From assembly GCA_900756035.1 (NCBI GenBank), contig CAAEIR010000060.1, forward strand, positions 1 to 8,024: 8,024 nt of DNA, given 5' to 3'. Positions 1 to 6,201 of the stretch are shown here, piece by piece. Source of the stretch: an uncultured Anaerostipes sp. GTDB lineage: Bacteria; Bacillota; Clostridia; Lachnospirales; Lachnospiraceae. A program made the translations under genes and the position numbers. How positions within the stretch are numbered: the first letter of the stretch is position 1; each line of letters starts with the position of its first letter. The notes under the pieces are model-generated. The model was not told the DNA's origin and searched no databases. It worked only from the letters and a program-made list of their open reading frames with translations.

Positions 1-139
1 TGGTTAAGCGACAACAATACTATGCTTCGCTACAGGAGGCAGCATAAGGTCGAACATTCTTGAGAAAAAAGTGTAAACCAATATTGACAATATCATAATG
101 TGTAACTTACATTGAATCACTACGTACATACGTACCAGA
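1..139. other. Left edge, noncoding, with a short palindrome
   Basis: No gene is supported here. A perfect palindrome with one central base, ATATTG-A-CAATAT, lies at 81-93 and could be a protein-binding site. A minus-strand reading frame through this stretch ends near the left edge but has no ribosome site and overlaps the end of the helicase gene, so it is not called. The expected missing half of the right-flank lipoprotein gene is not encoded here, so the left boundary of the element is probably outside the window. Confidence 0.5.
103..115. repeat. Left copy of an imperfect direct repeat (partner 7353-7365)
   Basis: TAACTTACATTGA here and TAATTTACATTGA at 7353-7365 differ at one base and lie in the same orientation near both ends of the described region. 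Such pairs can be integrase arm sites or att-related repeats. The match is short and A/T-rich, so chance is possible. Confidence 0.35.
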
Positions 140-171
140 TTAATTTGTCCATTCTTTCGGTACGTACGTAC
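124..171 (-). repeat. GTAC-rich inverted repeat at the 3' end of the helicase gene
   Basis: Arms 124-136 and 159-171 are built from alternating GTAC/TACG units and are complementary over 13 positions with one mismatch as DNA. In the minus-strand transcript that mismatch becomes a G-U pair, so the RNA can form an unbroken 13-bp stem with a 22-nt loop (137-158). The hairpin spans the stop codon of the helicase gene. No U-tract follows, so it is not a standard terminator. It may be an mRNA 3' stabiliser, or a binding site for a recombination or replication protein. Confidence 0.5.
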
Positions 172-1507
172 ACTGGGAAGCGTCCATAAAACCATCTGTA
201 TAGGACGGCTTTGTAATAACCTTTACTCCCGTAAATCCCCATACTCGTCTCCCTGCAGAATTTTTTATTGTATTGCAATGTTCCAGATTATATTTTGCTT
301 GAACAGCAATCATAGCATCTGAGAAACTACGATTTTTTAATGCAGTCATGGAATTTTCTTCACACCAGAGCCGATAGCTCTCATACAGTTCTTTGGAACT
401 TGCACTTGCCTCTGCCTGAAAGCGAATATATCCCTCTGATTCTAAAAAATCCAGTACATTGTTATTGTCTCGTTTCACATTCTCACGATTCGCCTTGATA
501 CGAGGACTTTCTGTAAATTTAAAATTCTGACGGACTAACCGTTGTACCCCTTCGAATGCCCAGAGAAAAATACCTTCGGCTTCATTCTTCATTTTTTCTG
601 CCAGATAGGGATCATCTACACGATCAACAGGTTTCTCCTTTGTTGTCAGCACTAATTGTCTTCGGTAAAATCCATCGCTGCGGTCATACAATGCCTGTAA
701 ATCTCCATTGCTGAATGCAAGCAGTCTGGAAAAAAGCCACCCCTGGTAACTTTGCTTTCCTTTACGTTCCAAGTCCATTTTCCCCTGAGCAGTAACAATG
801 GACTTCACATAACTTGTCTGTTTCAGGGCTTCCATTCGCATATCATCATCTACGTACAACAAAATGTGCTCAAGGTCGGCTCTGGCAAAGCGGTTTTCAG
901 AAATTTTTCCGATACTTCCGTCTTTCATATTTGAGCCTAACAAGCTGTTCAGAACAGCACCAATCTGTGATTTTCCCTCACCACCATTACCTTTTATAAT
1001 CATCATGCGTTGTCCCTTGTTGCTTGGAATCAGGCAATACCCAATAACCTCCTGCAAAGTTGGAATATCTTCCTGGTAGAGCAGTTGTTCTAAAAATGAC
1101 AGCCATGTGACAGCTTCGGGCGCATCTGGATTATAGTTGACCGGAAGACGCATTCGCACAATATCCGGTTTTTCAGGTATAAATGAGCCATCTATATATA
1201 GCGTTCCATTTGCAAGATGGATTTTATTGGCTTCTGGTGGAAAATCCTCTATATAAGCTGCCAGTTTCATTACTTCCAGAATATTTGTTACTTTGCGTGG
1301 AACGTTGTTGATGGCATAATGTTTCAGACTTTCAAATATTTCTCCACGAAGGGGCAGATCATCTGTGATCCGCCCTTCTGGAGTAAAAAATGCATTGTTG
1401 GCAAAGAGTATTTTGTGCGTATGGAGAAATTCCTCACAAAAGGCTGCTTCATTGATATTGGTTCCGTCAAACCAAACTGGATAGTTACTAAGCTGCTTCT
1501 TCTGCAT
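140..1507 (-). CDS. P4/D5-type phage/plasmid primase-helicase (SF3 helicase)
   Basis: Predicted replicative helicase of the poxvirus D5/phage P4 type, which would open the element's origin and unwind DNA 3'-5' as a ring. In the 455-residue protein an N-terminal D5_N-like part (about 20-160) precedes the SF3 ATPase core. Walker A is GNGGEGKS (173-180), Walker B is the hydrophobic run ending in three Asp (about 215-222), the sensor stretch RLLAFSNGD is at 261-269, and an arginine-finger candidate sits in GFYRRQ (279-284). A C-terminal part rich in helix (about 350-430) fits the winged-helix tail of this family. The start at 1507 is chosen because GAGGAGG (1514-1520) lies 6 nt upstream; GTG/ATG codons at 1525, 1522 and 1513 are less well placed. 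It overlaps the preceding zinc-finger gene by 20 bp, implying translational coupling. No AEP primase domain is visible, so helicase is the safer name. Confidence 0.9.
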   Translation of the reverse strand: MQKKQLSNYPVWFDGTNINEAAFCEEFLHTHKILFANNAFFTPEGRITDDLPLRGEIFESLKHYAINNVPRKVTNILEVMKLAAYIEDFPPEANKIHLANGTLYIDGSFIPEKPDIVRMRLPVNYNPDAPEAVTWLSFLEQLLYQEDIPTLQEVIGYCLIPSNKGQRMMIIKGNGGEGKSQIGAVLNSLLGSNMKDGSIGKISENRFARADLEHILLYVDDDMRMEALKQTSYVKSIVTAQGKMDLERKGKQSYQGWLFSRLLAFSNGDLQALYDRSDGFYRRQLVLTTKEKPVDRVDDPYLAEKMKNEAEGIFLWAFEGVQRLVRQNFKFTESPRIKANRENVKRDNNNVLDFLESEGYIRFQAEASASSKELYESYRLWCEENSMTALKNRSFSDAMIAVQAKYNLEHCNTIKNSAGRRVWGFTGVKVITKPSYTDGFMDASQCTYVPKEWTN

Positions 1508-2102
1508 ATGCATCCTCCTCATCACGAGTCCCTAAAAGATATTTTAAATCTTCCAGATAGCCGGTTTCTTTCATGGATTTTACAACTTCAAAACCTTCCT
1601 CCTCATCTGCAAAGGTCAGATAGTCTGCCAGATATTCGATATAACTCAGATTTTCACATGCTTCTTCAAATCGTTCGTCCATAGGTAAATCTGGTCGTTC
1701 TGGTGCATACAATGCTTTCCATTTTTCCAAACGATGAAGATATTCGCAAACCATTTTCTGACATTTACATAATTCTTTCTGTCTGTTCTTTGTTTCCATG
1801 TACTCTGGCTTTTTCAGAGCTGCTATTACTGGCGGATTATCTGGTGTAATACCAAAATCTACAGCAATTTTCTTGGCGGCTTCATAGTTACTCAGTCCGA
1901 ATAGATTTGCAACAAATTGAATCACATCTCCGGTAGCACCACAACCAAAGCAGTAGTAATAAGTGGTATTCAGTTTCATACTTGGATGATGGTCATTATG
2001 AAATGGACAACAGATCATGTTGTTTCTTCCAATTTTCATGCCATAATATTCTGCAGCCTGTTCGACTGTTACAGTTTCTTTTATTGTTTCAAATAATCTC
2101 AT
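1488..2102 (-). CDS. CHC2 zinc-finger primase-like protein
   Basis: A 204-residue protein whose N-terminus is a DnaG-type CHC2 zinc-binding domain: Cys32-x2-His35 in CPFH and Cys51-x2-Cys54 in CFGC, 15 residues apart, followed by the typical GATGDVIQFV stretch. The domain binds template DNA during priming. The remaining residues (about 90-204) are acidic and helical, and I see no TOPRIM catalytic motifs. It is therefore a short form, far smaller than full DnaG, and presumably works with the helicase it overlaps. A strong ribosome site AGGAGG at 2111-2116 precedes the ATG by 8 nt. It is the first gene of a two-gene leftward operon that faces the XRE regulator across a 325-bp divergent region. 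Such pairs are common in integrative elements of Firmicutes. The zinc-finger call is firm; actual primase activity is inferred. Confidence 0.88.
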   Translation of the reverse strand: MRLFETIKETVTVEQAAEYYGMKIGRNNMICCPFHNDHHPSMKLNTTYYYCFGCGATGDVIQFVANLFGLSNYEAAKKIAVDFGITPDNPPVIAALKKPEYMETKNRQKELCKCQKMVCEYLHRLEKWKALYAPERPDLPMDERFEEACENLSYIEYLADYLTFADEEEGFEVVKSMKETGYLEDLKYLLGTRDEEDAYAEEAA

Positions 2103-2371
2103 TCTATTTTCCTCCTAATTTAAGTTTGAATTTAAAGCTGTGCCGTTTTATCCAGATCCTTTCCTGACAGGCAACCCTTCTCGGCGCTGTGTCGTCTTTT
2201 TGTGAGCGCTCTTTTCTGATCAGAAAATCGTGGCGGTTTATAAAGCTCCGGAACGGTCATTTAGTTTTCAAGGTTCTGTCTGATCGATCATGTTGACAGT
2301 TTAGCATGAAAAAATCGCACCCCTGATTTATTCACGTACAATGAAAATCACGAATACGATTTGATAAAAAA
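2103..2371. other. Divergent intergenic region with palindromes
   Basis: No gene is seen between the zinc-finger gene and the regulator promoter. The stretch holds several symmetric sites: GAGCGCTC (2204-2211), the 16-bp palindrome TTTTCTGATCAGAAAA (2212-2227), and TGATCGATCA (2281-2290) inside a CTGTC/GACAG inverted repeat (2276-2280 and 2295-2299). I could not find a convincing promoter for the leftward operon. The clustering of palindromes next to replication genes fits operators or a replication origin, but nothing here decides between them. Confidence 0.5.
2211..2232. repeat. Second copy of the oriT-flank hairpin motif
   Basis: This stretch, a palindrome followed by GAAAATCGTG, closely resembles 3473-3493 next to the oriT-like site. 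Both contain CTTT, a TGA-containing centre and then the identical 10-mer GAAAATCGTG (2223-2232 and 3484-3493), differing mainly by small indels in the centre. The nick sequence TAGTGTG-TTA is not present here. It may be a second binding site for the same protein or the remnant of a duplicated transfer origin. Confidence 0.5.
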
Positions 2372-2400
2372 CTGCAAATTTGCACAGGCACAGATATAAT
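2372..2400 (+). promoter_or_regulatory. XRE gene promoter with embedded palindromic operator
   Basis: The -10 box is a perfect TATAAT at 2395-2400; 17 nt upstream lies a weak -35, CTGCAA (2372-2377). The perfect palindrome TGCAAATTTGCA (2373-2384) overlaps the -35 and the spacer. A dimeric HTH protein bound there would block polymerase, so autoregulation by the downstream XRE protein is likely. Transcription would start near 2407, about 20 nt before the ATG, which excludes the upstream ATG at 2380 as the start. Confidence 0.72.
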
Positions 2401-2427
2401 GGAAGTAGTTTAGGAGGTGACGAAACA

Positions 2428-3267
2428 ATGGGAAAATCTAATTTAATAGAAGATGAAACAAGTCTTGCATACCGATTGAGTAATTTGCGGAAAGACCATG
2501 ATTTAAGCCAAAAACAGTTGGCTGATCAGCTTCATGTGACTCATTCACAAATCAGTCGTATTGAGAGCGGTGAAACAAAAAATCCTAATATAAGCATTGT
2601 AATAGATGCCGCCAGGTTTTTTCATGTTTCTACTGATTATCTGCTTGGAATCACTCAGATTACTTCACCCAAAAGTTATGATATATCGGAACTTGGACTG
2701 TCGGAAGAAGCAGTAACAAGACTGATTACCACAAGAATAGATGTAGATATTTTAAACCGATTATTGGAACATGAACATTTTCCCAAATTATGTATTATGA
2801 TTCGGAATTATTTTGATGATACCATTGCTGAGGGTATCATGGCACGAAATAAGGTCATTGATTTGGCTGTTGATCAACTGACTGATTTGATGACTGTAGA
2901 ACCCTCAAAAAGAAAAGAGATTATAAAAGATAAGCAGTTTTTAAGCTCACAAAAATTAGGTGCGAATGAAGCGGACATCGAAAAAATCAAGATTCAGTTT
3001 ATGGCAATATTACGTGATGTTAAATCTGGTATACAGAGAAAAGAACCAATAAAAGCGGTTGCTACAGCCGAAGCGATACAGATAATTCGGGACGCATTGC
3101 CTGATAAACCGGTTTCTGATATTACAAGCACTGACGTAGCAAATGCAGTAGCTTTTTATATGGGACAGACAACAGATCTGAATGATGAGGGACTTGCAAT
3201 GGTGCAGAATTTGGCAAAATATATCTGTGACAATAGTGTATCTGAGAAAAATTCAGAGAATAGCTGA
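2428..3267 (+). CDS. XRE-family transcriptional regulator of the element
   Basis: A 279-residue DNA-binding protein. Residues about 15-73 form a Cro/C1-type helix-turn-helix: LSQKQLADQLHV is the first helix pair, THSQISRIESGE the recognition helix and following turn, and the block ends in the family-typical DYLLGIT. The remaining roughly 200 residues are mostly helical with no motif I recognise; they probably serve dimerisation or sensing. The start at 2428 is set by AGGAGGTGA (2412-2420) at good spacing and by the promoter lying downstream of the earlier in-frame ATG at 2380. It is transcribed away from the primase operon, so it is well placed to repress both directions from the shared region and control excision or replication. 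There is no peptidase motif (HExxH), so it is not an ImmA/ImmR-type fusion. The regulator call is firm; its targets are inferred. Confidence 0.88.
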   Translation: MGKSNLIEDETSLAYRLSNLRKDHDLSQKQLADQLHVTHSQISRIESGETKNPNISIVIDAARFFHVSTDYLLGITQITSPKSYDISELGLSEEAVTRLITTRIDVDILNRLLEHEHFPKLCIMIRNYFDDTIAEGIMARNKVIDLAVDQLTDLMTVEPSKRKEIIKDKQFLSSQKLGANEADIEKIKIQFMAILRDVKSGIQRKEPIKAVATAEAIQIIRDALPDKPVSDITSTDVANAVAFYMGQTTDLNDEGLAMVQNLAKYICDNSVSEKNSENS

Positions 3268-3304
3268 CGTAAGTATGGATATACCTTTCTTTAAATGTGG
3301 CATC

Positions 3305-3340
3305 GTCTGAATAACAGCATTGTCATGCTAATATTCAGAC
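3305..3340 (+). terminator. Strong hairpin after the XRE gene, terminator-like
   Basis: GTCTGAATA (3305-3313) pairs perfectly with TATTCAGAC (3332-3340). After a 2x2 internal loop, AGCAT (3316-3320) pairs with ATGCT (3325-3329) around a TGTC tetraloop. It sits 38 bp past the XRE stop, where a terminator is expected, but the following bases are only moderately T-rich (TCAGTTCTGTTCTTTC), so termination efficiency is uncertain. Confidence 0.45.
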
Positions 3341-3361
3341 TCAGTTCTGTTCTTTCAGGCA

Positions 3362-3376
3362 ACTCCTTTACGGAGT
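3362..3376. repeat. Short hairpin ACTCC/GGAGT
   Basis: ACTCC (3362-3366) pairs with GGAGT (3372-3376) around the loop TTTAC. On its own it is weak; it counts as part of the hairpin series next to the oriT-like site. Confidence 0.35.
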
Positions 3377-3392
3377 ACTTTTCAGCACAGAA

Positions 3393-3440
3393 TGCCGGGA
3401 ATTTGGGATAATCGCAAGGATATAGAATTTCTTCCCGGCA
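3393..3440. repeat. Inverted repeat TGCCGGGAA / TTCCCGGCA
   Basis: A perfect 9-bp G/C-rich stem (3393-3401 with 3432-3440) with a 30-nt loop, lying 10 bp from the start of the oriT-like core at 3451. As DNA it could extrude or bind accessory transfer proteins; as RNA it would be a stable stem. It is clearly more G/C-rich than its surroundings. Confidence 0.55.
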
Positions 3441-3450
3441 GCCACAATTT

Positions 3451-3495
3451 CATAAAGGTATAACACACTAGACTTTCCTGACGGAAAATCGTGTG
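3451..3495 (-). other. oriT: MobV/Pre-type origin of transfer (oriT)
   Basis: Read on the minus strand, 3476-3451 contains AAAG-TC-TAGTGTG-TTATACC-TTTATG. From memory this matches the MobV relaxase recombination/nick site of pMV158 and pUB110 (TAGTGTG|TTATACTTTA) and even more closely the pAMbeta1 site, which has AAGTCTAGTGTGTTAGAC followed by TTTATGAAAT. The predicted nick is between 3464 and 3463 on the minus strand. AAAG and CTTT flank the nick as the usual short inverted repeat. An adjoining hairpin (TTTCC 3474-3478 with GGAAA 3483-3487, outer CACAC 3464-3468 with GTGTG 3491-3495) sits on the 5' side of the nick strand. No mob/pre gene follows on the expected strand, where only 196 bp separate the site from the convergent XRE gene. 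The element would be mobilized by a relaxase supplied in trans or located off-window. Confidence 0.78.
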
Positions 3496-3524
3496 CCAAC
3501 AGGGATGCTACTCGCCCCTATTGG
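3496..3524. repeat. Inverted repeat CCAACAGGG / CCCTATTGG
   Basis: A 9-bp stem with one C-A mismatch (3496-3504 with 3516-3524) and an 11-nt loop, directly abutting the oriT hairpin. Its position suggests an accessory part of the transfer origin. Confidence 0.5.
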
Positions 3525-3568
3525 ATGACCCAGAGCTTCAACTTTGCACATTTTCCTTATTTATCCAT

Positions 3569-3598
3569 TAGACAGCACGTATATTAACATGCTACAAT
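3569..3598 (+). promoter_or_regulatory. Promoter of the SIR2-STAND gene
   Basis: TAGACA (3569-3574), 18 nt, TACAAT (3593-3598): each box is 5 of 6 to the sigma-A consensus. The start would fall near 3605, giving a leader of about 26 nt. ACGTAT (3577-3582) and ATACGT (3606-3611) form a short inverted repeat bracketing the -10 box, a possible repressor site. The gene thus has its own promoter, separate from the XRE gene. Confidence 0.65.
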
Positions 3599-3630
3599 AA
3601 AATAAATACGTAGGAGGTAAGGGTGATAAA

Positions 3631-6114
3631 ATGAGTTCAGATATAAAAATATTAAAACCAGAGGATATAAAACAAAATTTAATTTCTTTTTTCAAAAATA
3701 ATAGCTTAGTTCCTATTGTAGGTTCTGGATTTACATGCGGATTAAATGCCTTTAATGGTATTGTACCGAATGGATATGAGTACAAACAACATATGATCAA
3801 TGAATTAATGACAGAAGACTTTTCAGAACAGGAAAAAGAAGAAATTACAGTTGCTAATTTTTCAACACTATGTGATTTTTATGAAGATGATGAAAATGTG
3901 CCTCCTGAAGTACGTCGCAATTATTTAAAATCTAATTTTTATAAAGTAACTATGCCGCAAGAAGATATTCGTTCGTCATTTTTTAACATTAAATGGCCAT
4001 ATATTTATACATTAAATATTGATGATGCCATTGAAAATTCAAGCTCATTCAAAAAAGTCATTTTACCTAATCAAGAATTTAATGATGAAATATTTTTAGA
4101 TGAAAAATGTGTTATAAAGTTGCATGGTGACATTGGAGATATTGTTACTTATAAAAAAAGTGGAAAAATTTTTACATCTAAAGAATATGCATTAAGCTTA
4201 GATAAAAATGCACCGTTACTTAATAAATTACGAAATGACTATAAAACCCAAAATATTCTATTTATTGGTTGTAGTTTAGATGACGAAATTGATTTGAAAA
4301 CATTATCCGCATGGCCATTTGATCATAAAGAAAAAGATACTCTAAGTTGTAGAATTGCTTTTATTAAAGGTTATCCATCTAAGCTTCAAAAATCAAAATA
4401 TAAAATATATGGTATTACAGATATTGTTTGCTTTGATTCTTATGATATGATGTATTCATTGTTAACAGAAACATGGAGCGAAGCACAAAAAATTCAAACA
4501 TCAGAATTAGATTTATATAACCATATTAAAATTGAGAATATTCCAGGAAGTAATATTCAAGAAAATCAAAATTATTTTTTATGGAATAAGGTTCTATATA
4601 ATTTAAAAAATGGTGCTATAAAATTTCCGTATTACTTTATCAAAAGGAATATTTCAAAGGTAATAGTGAATAATATATCAAAAAATAAGGTACACTTGGT
4701 ATATGGATCTAGAATTTCTGGAAAATCCTATCTCCTAGCTGATTTATACAAAACTATTCGAGATCGAGAAGTTTTTTATTTTGACGGAAGATCTAGAATA
4801 ACCCAAAAGGCATTGGAAAAGCTATTACAAAAAACAAATGTAGTATTGTTAATTGATGTTGGTACACTGGATCGAAATCAATTTGAATATATTTTGCAAA
4901 ACGCACGATGTATAAACGAAAATGAAAACAATATTATTGTTAACGTGAACAATAATGATAGTGACACTTTTGGCATTGTAAAATGGAAATTGAAACAACA
5001 CATCATTGTTTCTTCAGATATTATTACATATAACTTGGATAATAAGTTTCAGAAAGAGGATGAATTACAAGAAATTAATAAATTACTTCCAATTATTAAT
5101 TTACCTCAATATAATGAAAAGAGAAATATGTTAGATCAACTTATTTACGGAGAACAAATAATTCAAAAAAAGGGGAAGTATTCAAATAAAAAAATCAAAA
5201 TAGAAACAGCAAAAGAATTAGCACTGTTAATTCTTTTGGCCATTAAGGAAAAATTATATTCTTCAGATATAATTAATTATAGTCTGGATTTTGAAATGGC
5301 AATGGCATTAAAATATTATGATCCTTTCATAGAAAGAATAGAGGCGAATAATTATGAGAAAGATGCCTCTGATCTTTCAAGAATAAAATATATTTTAAAT
5401 TCACCATATTGGCTAAAAAGGGAGTTGGGAAATTATGCCCGAAATGAAGAAAATCACTATCAAATAGGTGAAGCTTACAAATATATTATAAAGCAAGTAA
5501 TTGAATTTTCAGGTCATGATGAATATAAACGAAGAAGGGCATGCAGAAATTTAATATTGTTTGATATTATGAATGAAATTTTTCTGGATAAATATCATGG
5601 AAATTTAAAATTAATAGTTTATGTGTACACTGTATTACAAGAGTTATTGGCAAATGATTTTCATTTTTTACATCAAAAAGCTAAATGTTACTTAAATTAT
5701 TCATACTTTTTAAATGAAAAAAATCCGGAAAAAAGTCTTGACTATTTACAAAAAGCTTTGGAATTATCCATCATTTCAAAAACTATGATTGAAAATATGT
5801 ATGAATCAACATCTAATGAAAGATTACAGATTACTCTAGCACATACAGAATATACACAAGCCACTATAATGTGTGGAATATGTGTTAGCAATAACTATAA
5901 TACTATAGATGTCGAAAATACAATAAATGCTATTGAACTAGCTTTGTTATCACCTTATAATGGTGAAGACTACCAACGAGATTATACCAAACAAACATCA
6001 TATAGTATACATAATTTTTTGAATTATTGTATAGTACATTACGATACATTAAGTATATCTCAAGAATCTTCTCAAAGATTGAATGGTTTGATTAATAGAT
6101 TTCTAAAGCGCTAA
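3631..6114 (+). CDS. SIR2 + STAND-like NTPase antiphage defence protein (Avs5-like)
   Basis: An 827-residue protein with three parts. Residues about 15-285 are a SIR2-like NAD-hydrolysing domain: VPIVGSGF (27-34) for NAD binding, YTLNIDD (126-132) with the conserved Asn129 and Asp131, KLHGDIGD (163-170) with the catalytic-type His165, and FIGCSLDDEID (211-221). Residues about 335-490 hold a P-loop NTPase: Walker A GSRISGKS (359-366) and Walker B VVLLID (404-409). The rest (about 520-827) is helical, with a TPR-like patch near 685-712, the usual ligand-sensing region of STAND proteins. Known SIR2-STAND proteins (Avs5) recognise phage proteins and deplete NAD to abort infection; that role is inferred here. 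No membrane segment or signal is seen, so it should be cytosolic. AGGAGG (3612-3617) is 13 nt from the ATG, rather far, but GGTGAT (3622-3627) is closer. The gene is strongly A/T-rich, which supports recent transfer as defence cargo. Confidence 0.85.
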   Translation: MSSDIKILKPEDIKQNLISFFKNNSLVPIVGSGFTCGLNAFNGIVPNGYEYKQHMINELMTEDFSEQEKEEITVANFSTLCDFYEDDENVPPEVRRNYLKSNFYKVTMPQEDIRSSFFNIKWPYIYTLNIDDAIENSSSFKKVILPNQEFNDEIFLDEKCVIKLHGDIGDIVTYKKSGKIFTSKEYALSLDKNAPLLNKLRNDYKTQNILFIGCSLDDEIDLKTLSAWPFDHKEKDTLSCRIAFIKGYPSKLQKSKYKIYGITDIVCFDSYDMMYSLLTETWSEAQKIQTSELDLYNHIKIENIPGSNIQENQNYFLWNKVLYNLKNGAIKFPYYFIKRNISKVIVNNISKNKVHLVYGSRISGKSYLLADLYKTIRDREVFYFDGRSRITQKALEKLLQKTNVVLLIDVGTLDRNQFEYILQNARCINENENNIIVNVNNNDSDTFGIVKWKLKQHIIVSSDIITYNLDNKFQKEDELQEINKLLPIINLPQYNEKRNMLDQLIYGEQIIQKKGKYSNKKIKIETAKELALLILLAIKEKLYSSDIINYSLDFEMAMALKYYDPFIERIEANNYEKDASDLSRIKYILNSPYWLKRELGNYARNEENHYQIGEAYKYIIKQVIEFSGHDEYKRRRACRNLILFDIMNEIFLDKYHGNLKLIVYVYTVLQELLANDFHFLHQKAKCYLNYSYFLNEKNPEKSLDYLQKALELSIISKTMIENMYESTSNERLQITLAHTEYTQATIMCGICVSNNYNTIDVENTINAIELALLSPYNGEDYQRDYTKQTSYSIHNFLNYCIVHYDTLSISQESSQRLNGLINRFLKR

Positions 6115-6120
6115 GTTTAA

Positions 6121-6158
6121 TATCTTATTATAAAAATGCATATTATAAAGTAAAGATA
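6121..6158 (+). terminator. A/T-rich hairpin after the SIR2-STAND gene
   Basis: TATCTT (6121-6126) pairs with AAGATA (6153-6158) and TTATAA (6128-6133) with TTATAA (6143-6148), separated by a small bulge, with a 9-nt loop. It begins 7 bp after the stop codon and could end the upstream transcript, but it is all weak pairs and has no clean U-tract. Termination is uncertain. Confidence 0.3.
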
Positions 6159-6166
6159 ATTTCTGA

Positions 6167-6195
6167 TTGACTTTCTTAGTTATATCAGTTATATT
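6167..6195 (+). promoter_or_regulatory. Strong promoter of the small RNA / Abi unit
   Basis: TTGACT (6167-6172), exactly 17 nt, TATATT (6190-6195): each box is 5 of 6 to sigma-A consensus with ideal spacing, the best full promoter in the window. The predicted start is A6202. It drives the structured RNA upstream of the Abi gene, and transcripts that pass the terminator would carry the Abi gene. Confidence 0.75.
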
Positions 6196-6201
6196 ATCTT
6201 T

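Larger units (their letters stand above)
3268..3568. other. Noncoding transfer-origin region, rich in hairpins
   Basis: About 300 bp without a credible gene. It contains, in order, hairpins at 3305-3340, 3362-3376, 3393-3440 and 3464-3495 and a stem at 3496-3524, with an oriT-like nick site at 3463/3464. Stem-loops separated by only short linkers are typical of mobilization origins and of structured leaders. Positions 3525-3568 show nothing notable. Confidence 0.7.

Noticed and set aside
4..195. Minus-strand reading frame of 63 residues at the left edge
   Set aside because: It overlaps the helicase gene end, has no ribosome site at any candidate start and no recognisable motif.
752..1684. 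Several plus-strand reading frames inside the helicase and zinc-finger genes
   Set aside because: They are antisense shadows of two well-supported genes, lack ribosome sites and have no domain signature.
2380..2427. Upstream ATG extending the XRE protein by 16 residues
   Set aside because: It lies upstream of the TATAAT box; the ATG at 2428 has an ideal ribosome site.
3561..3800. Minus-strand 79-residue frame at the start of the SIR2 gene
   Set aside because: It is antisense to a clear SIR2 domain with promoter and ribosome site.
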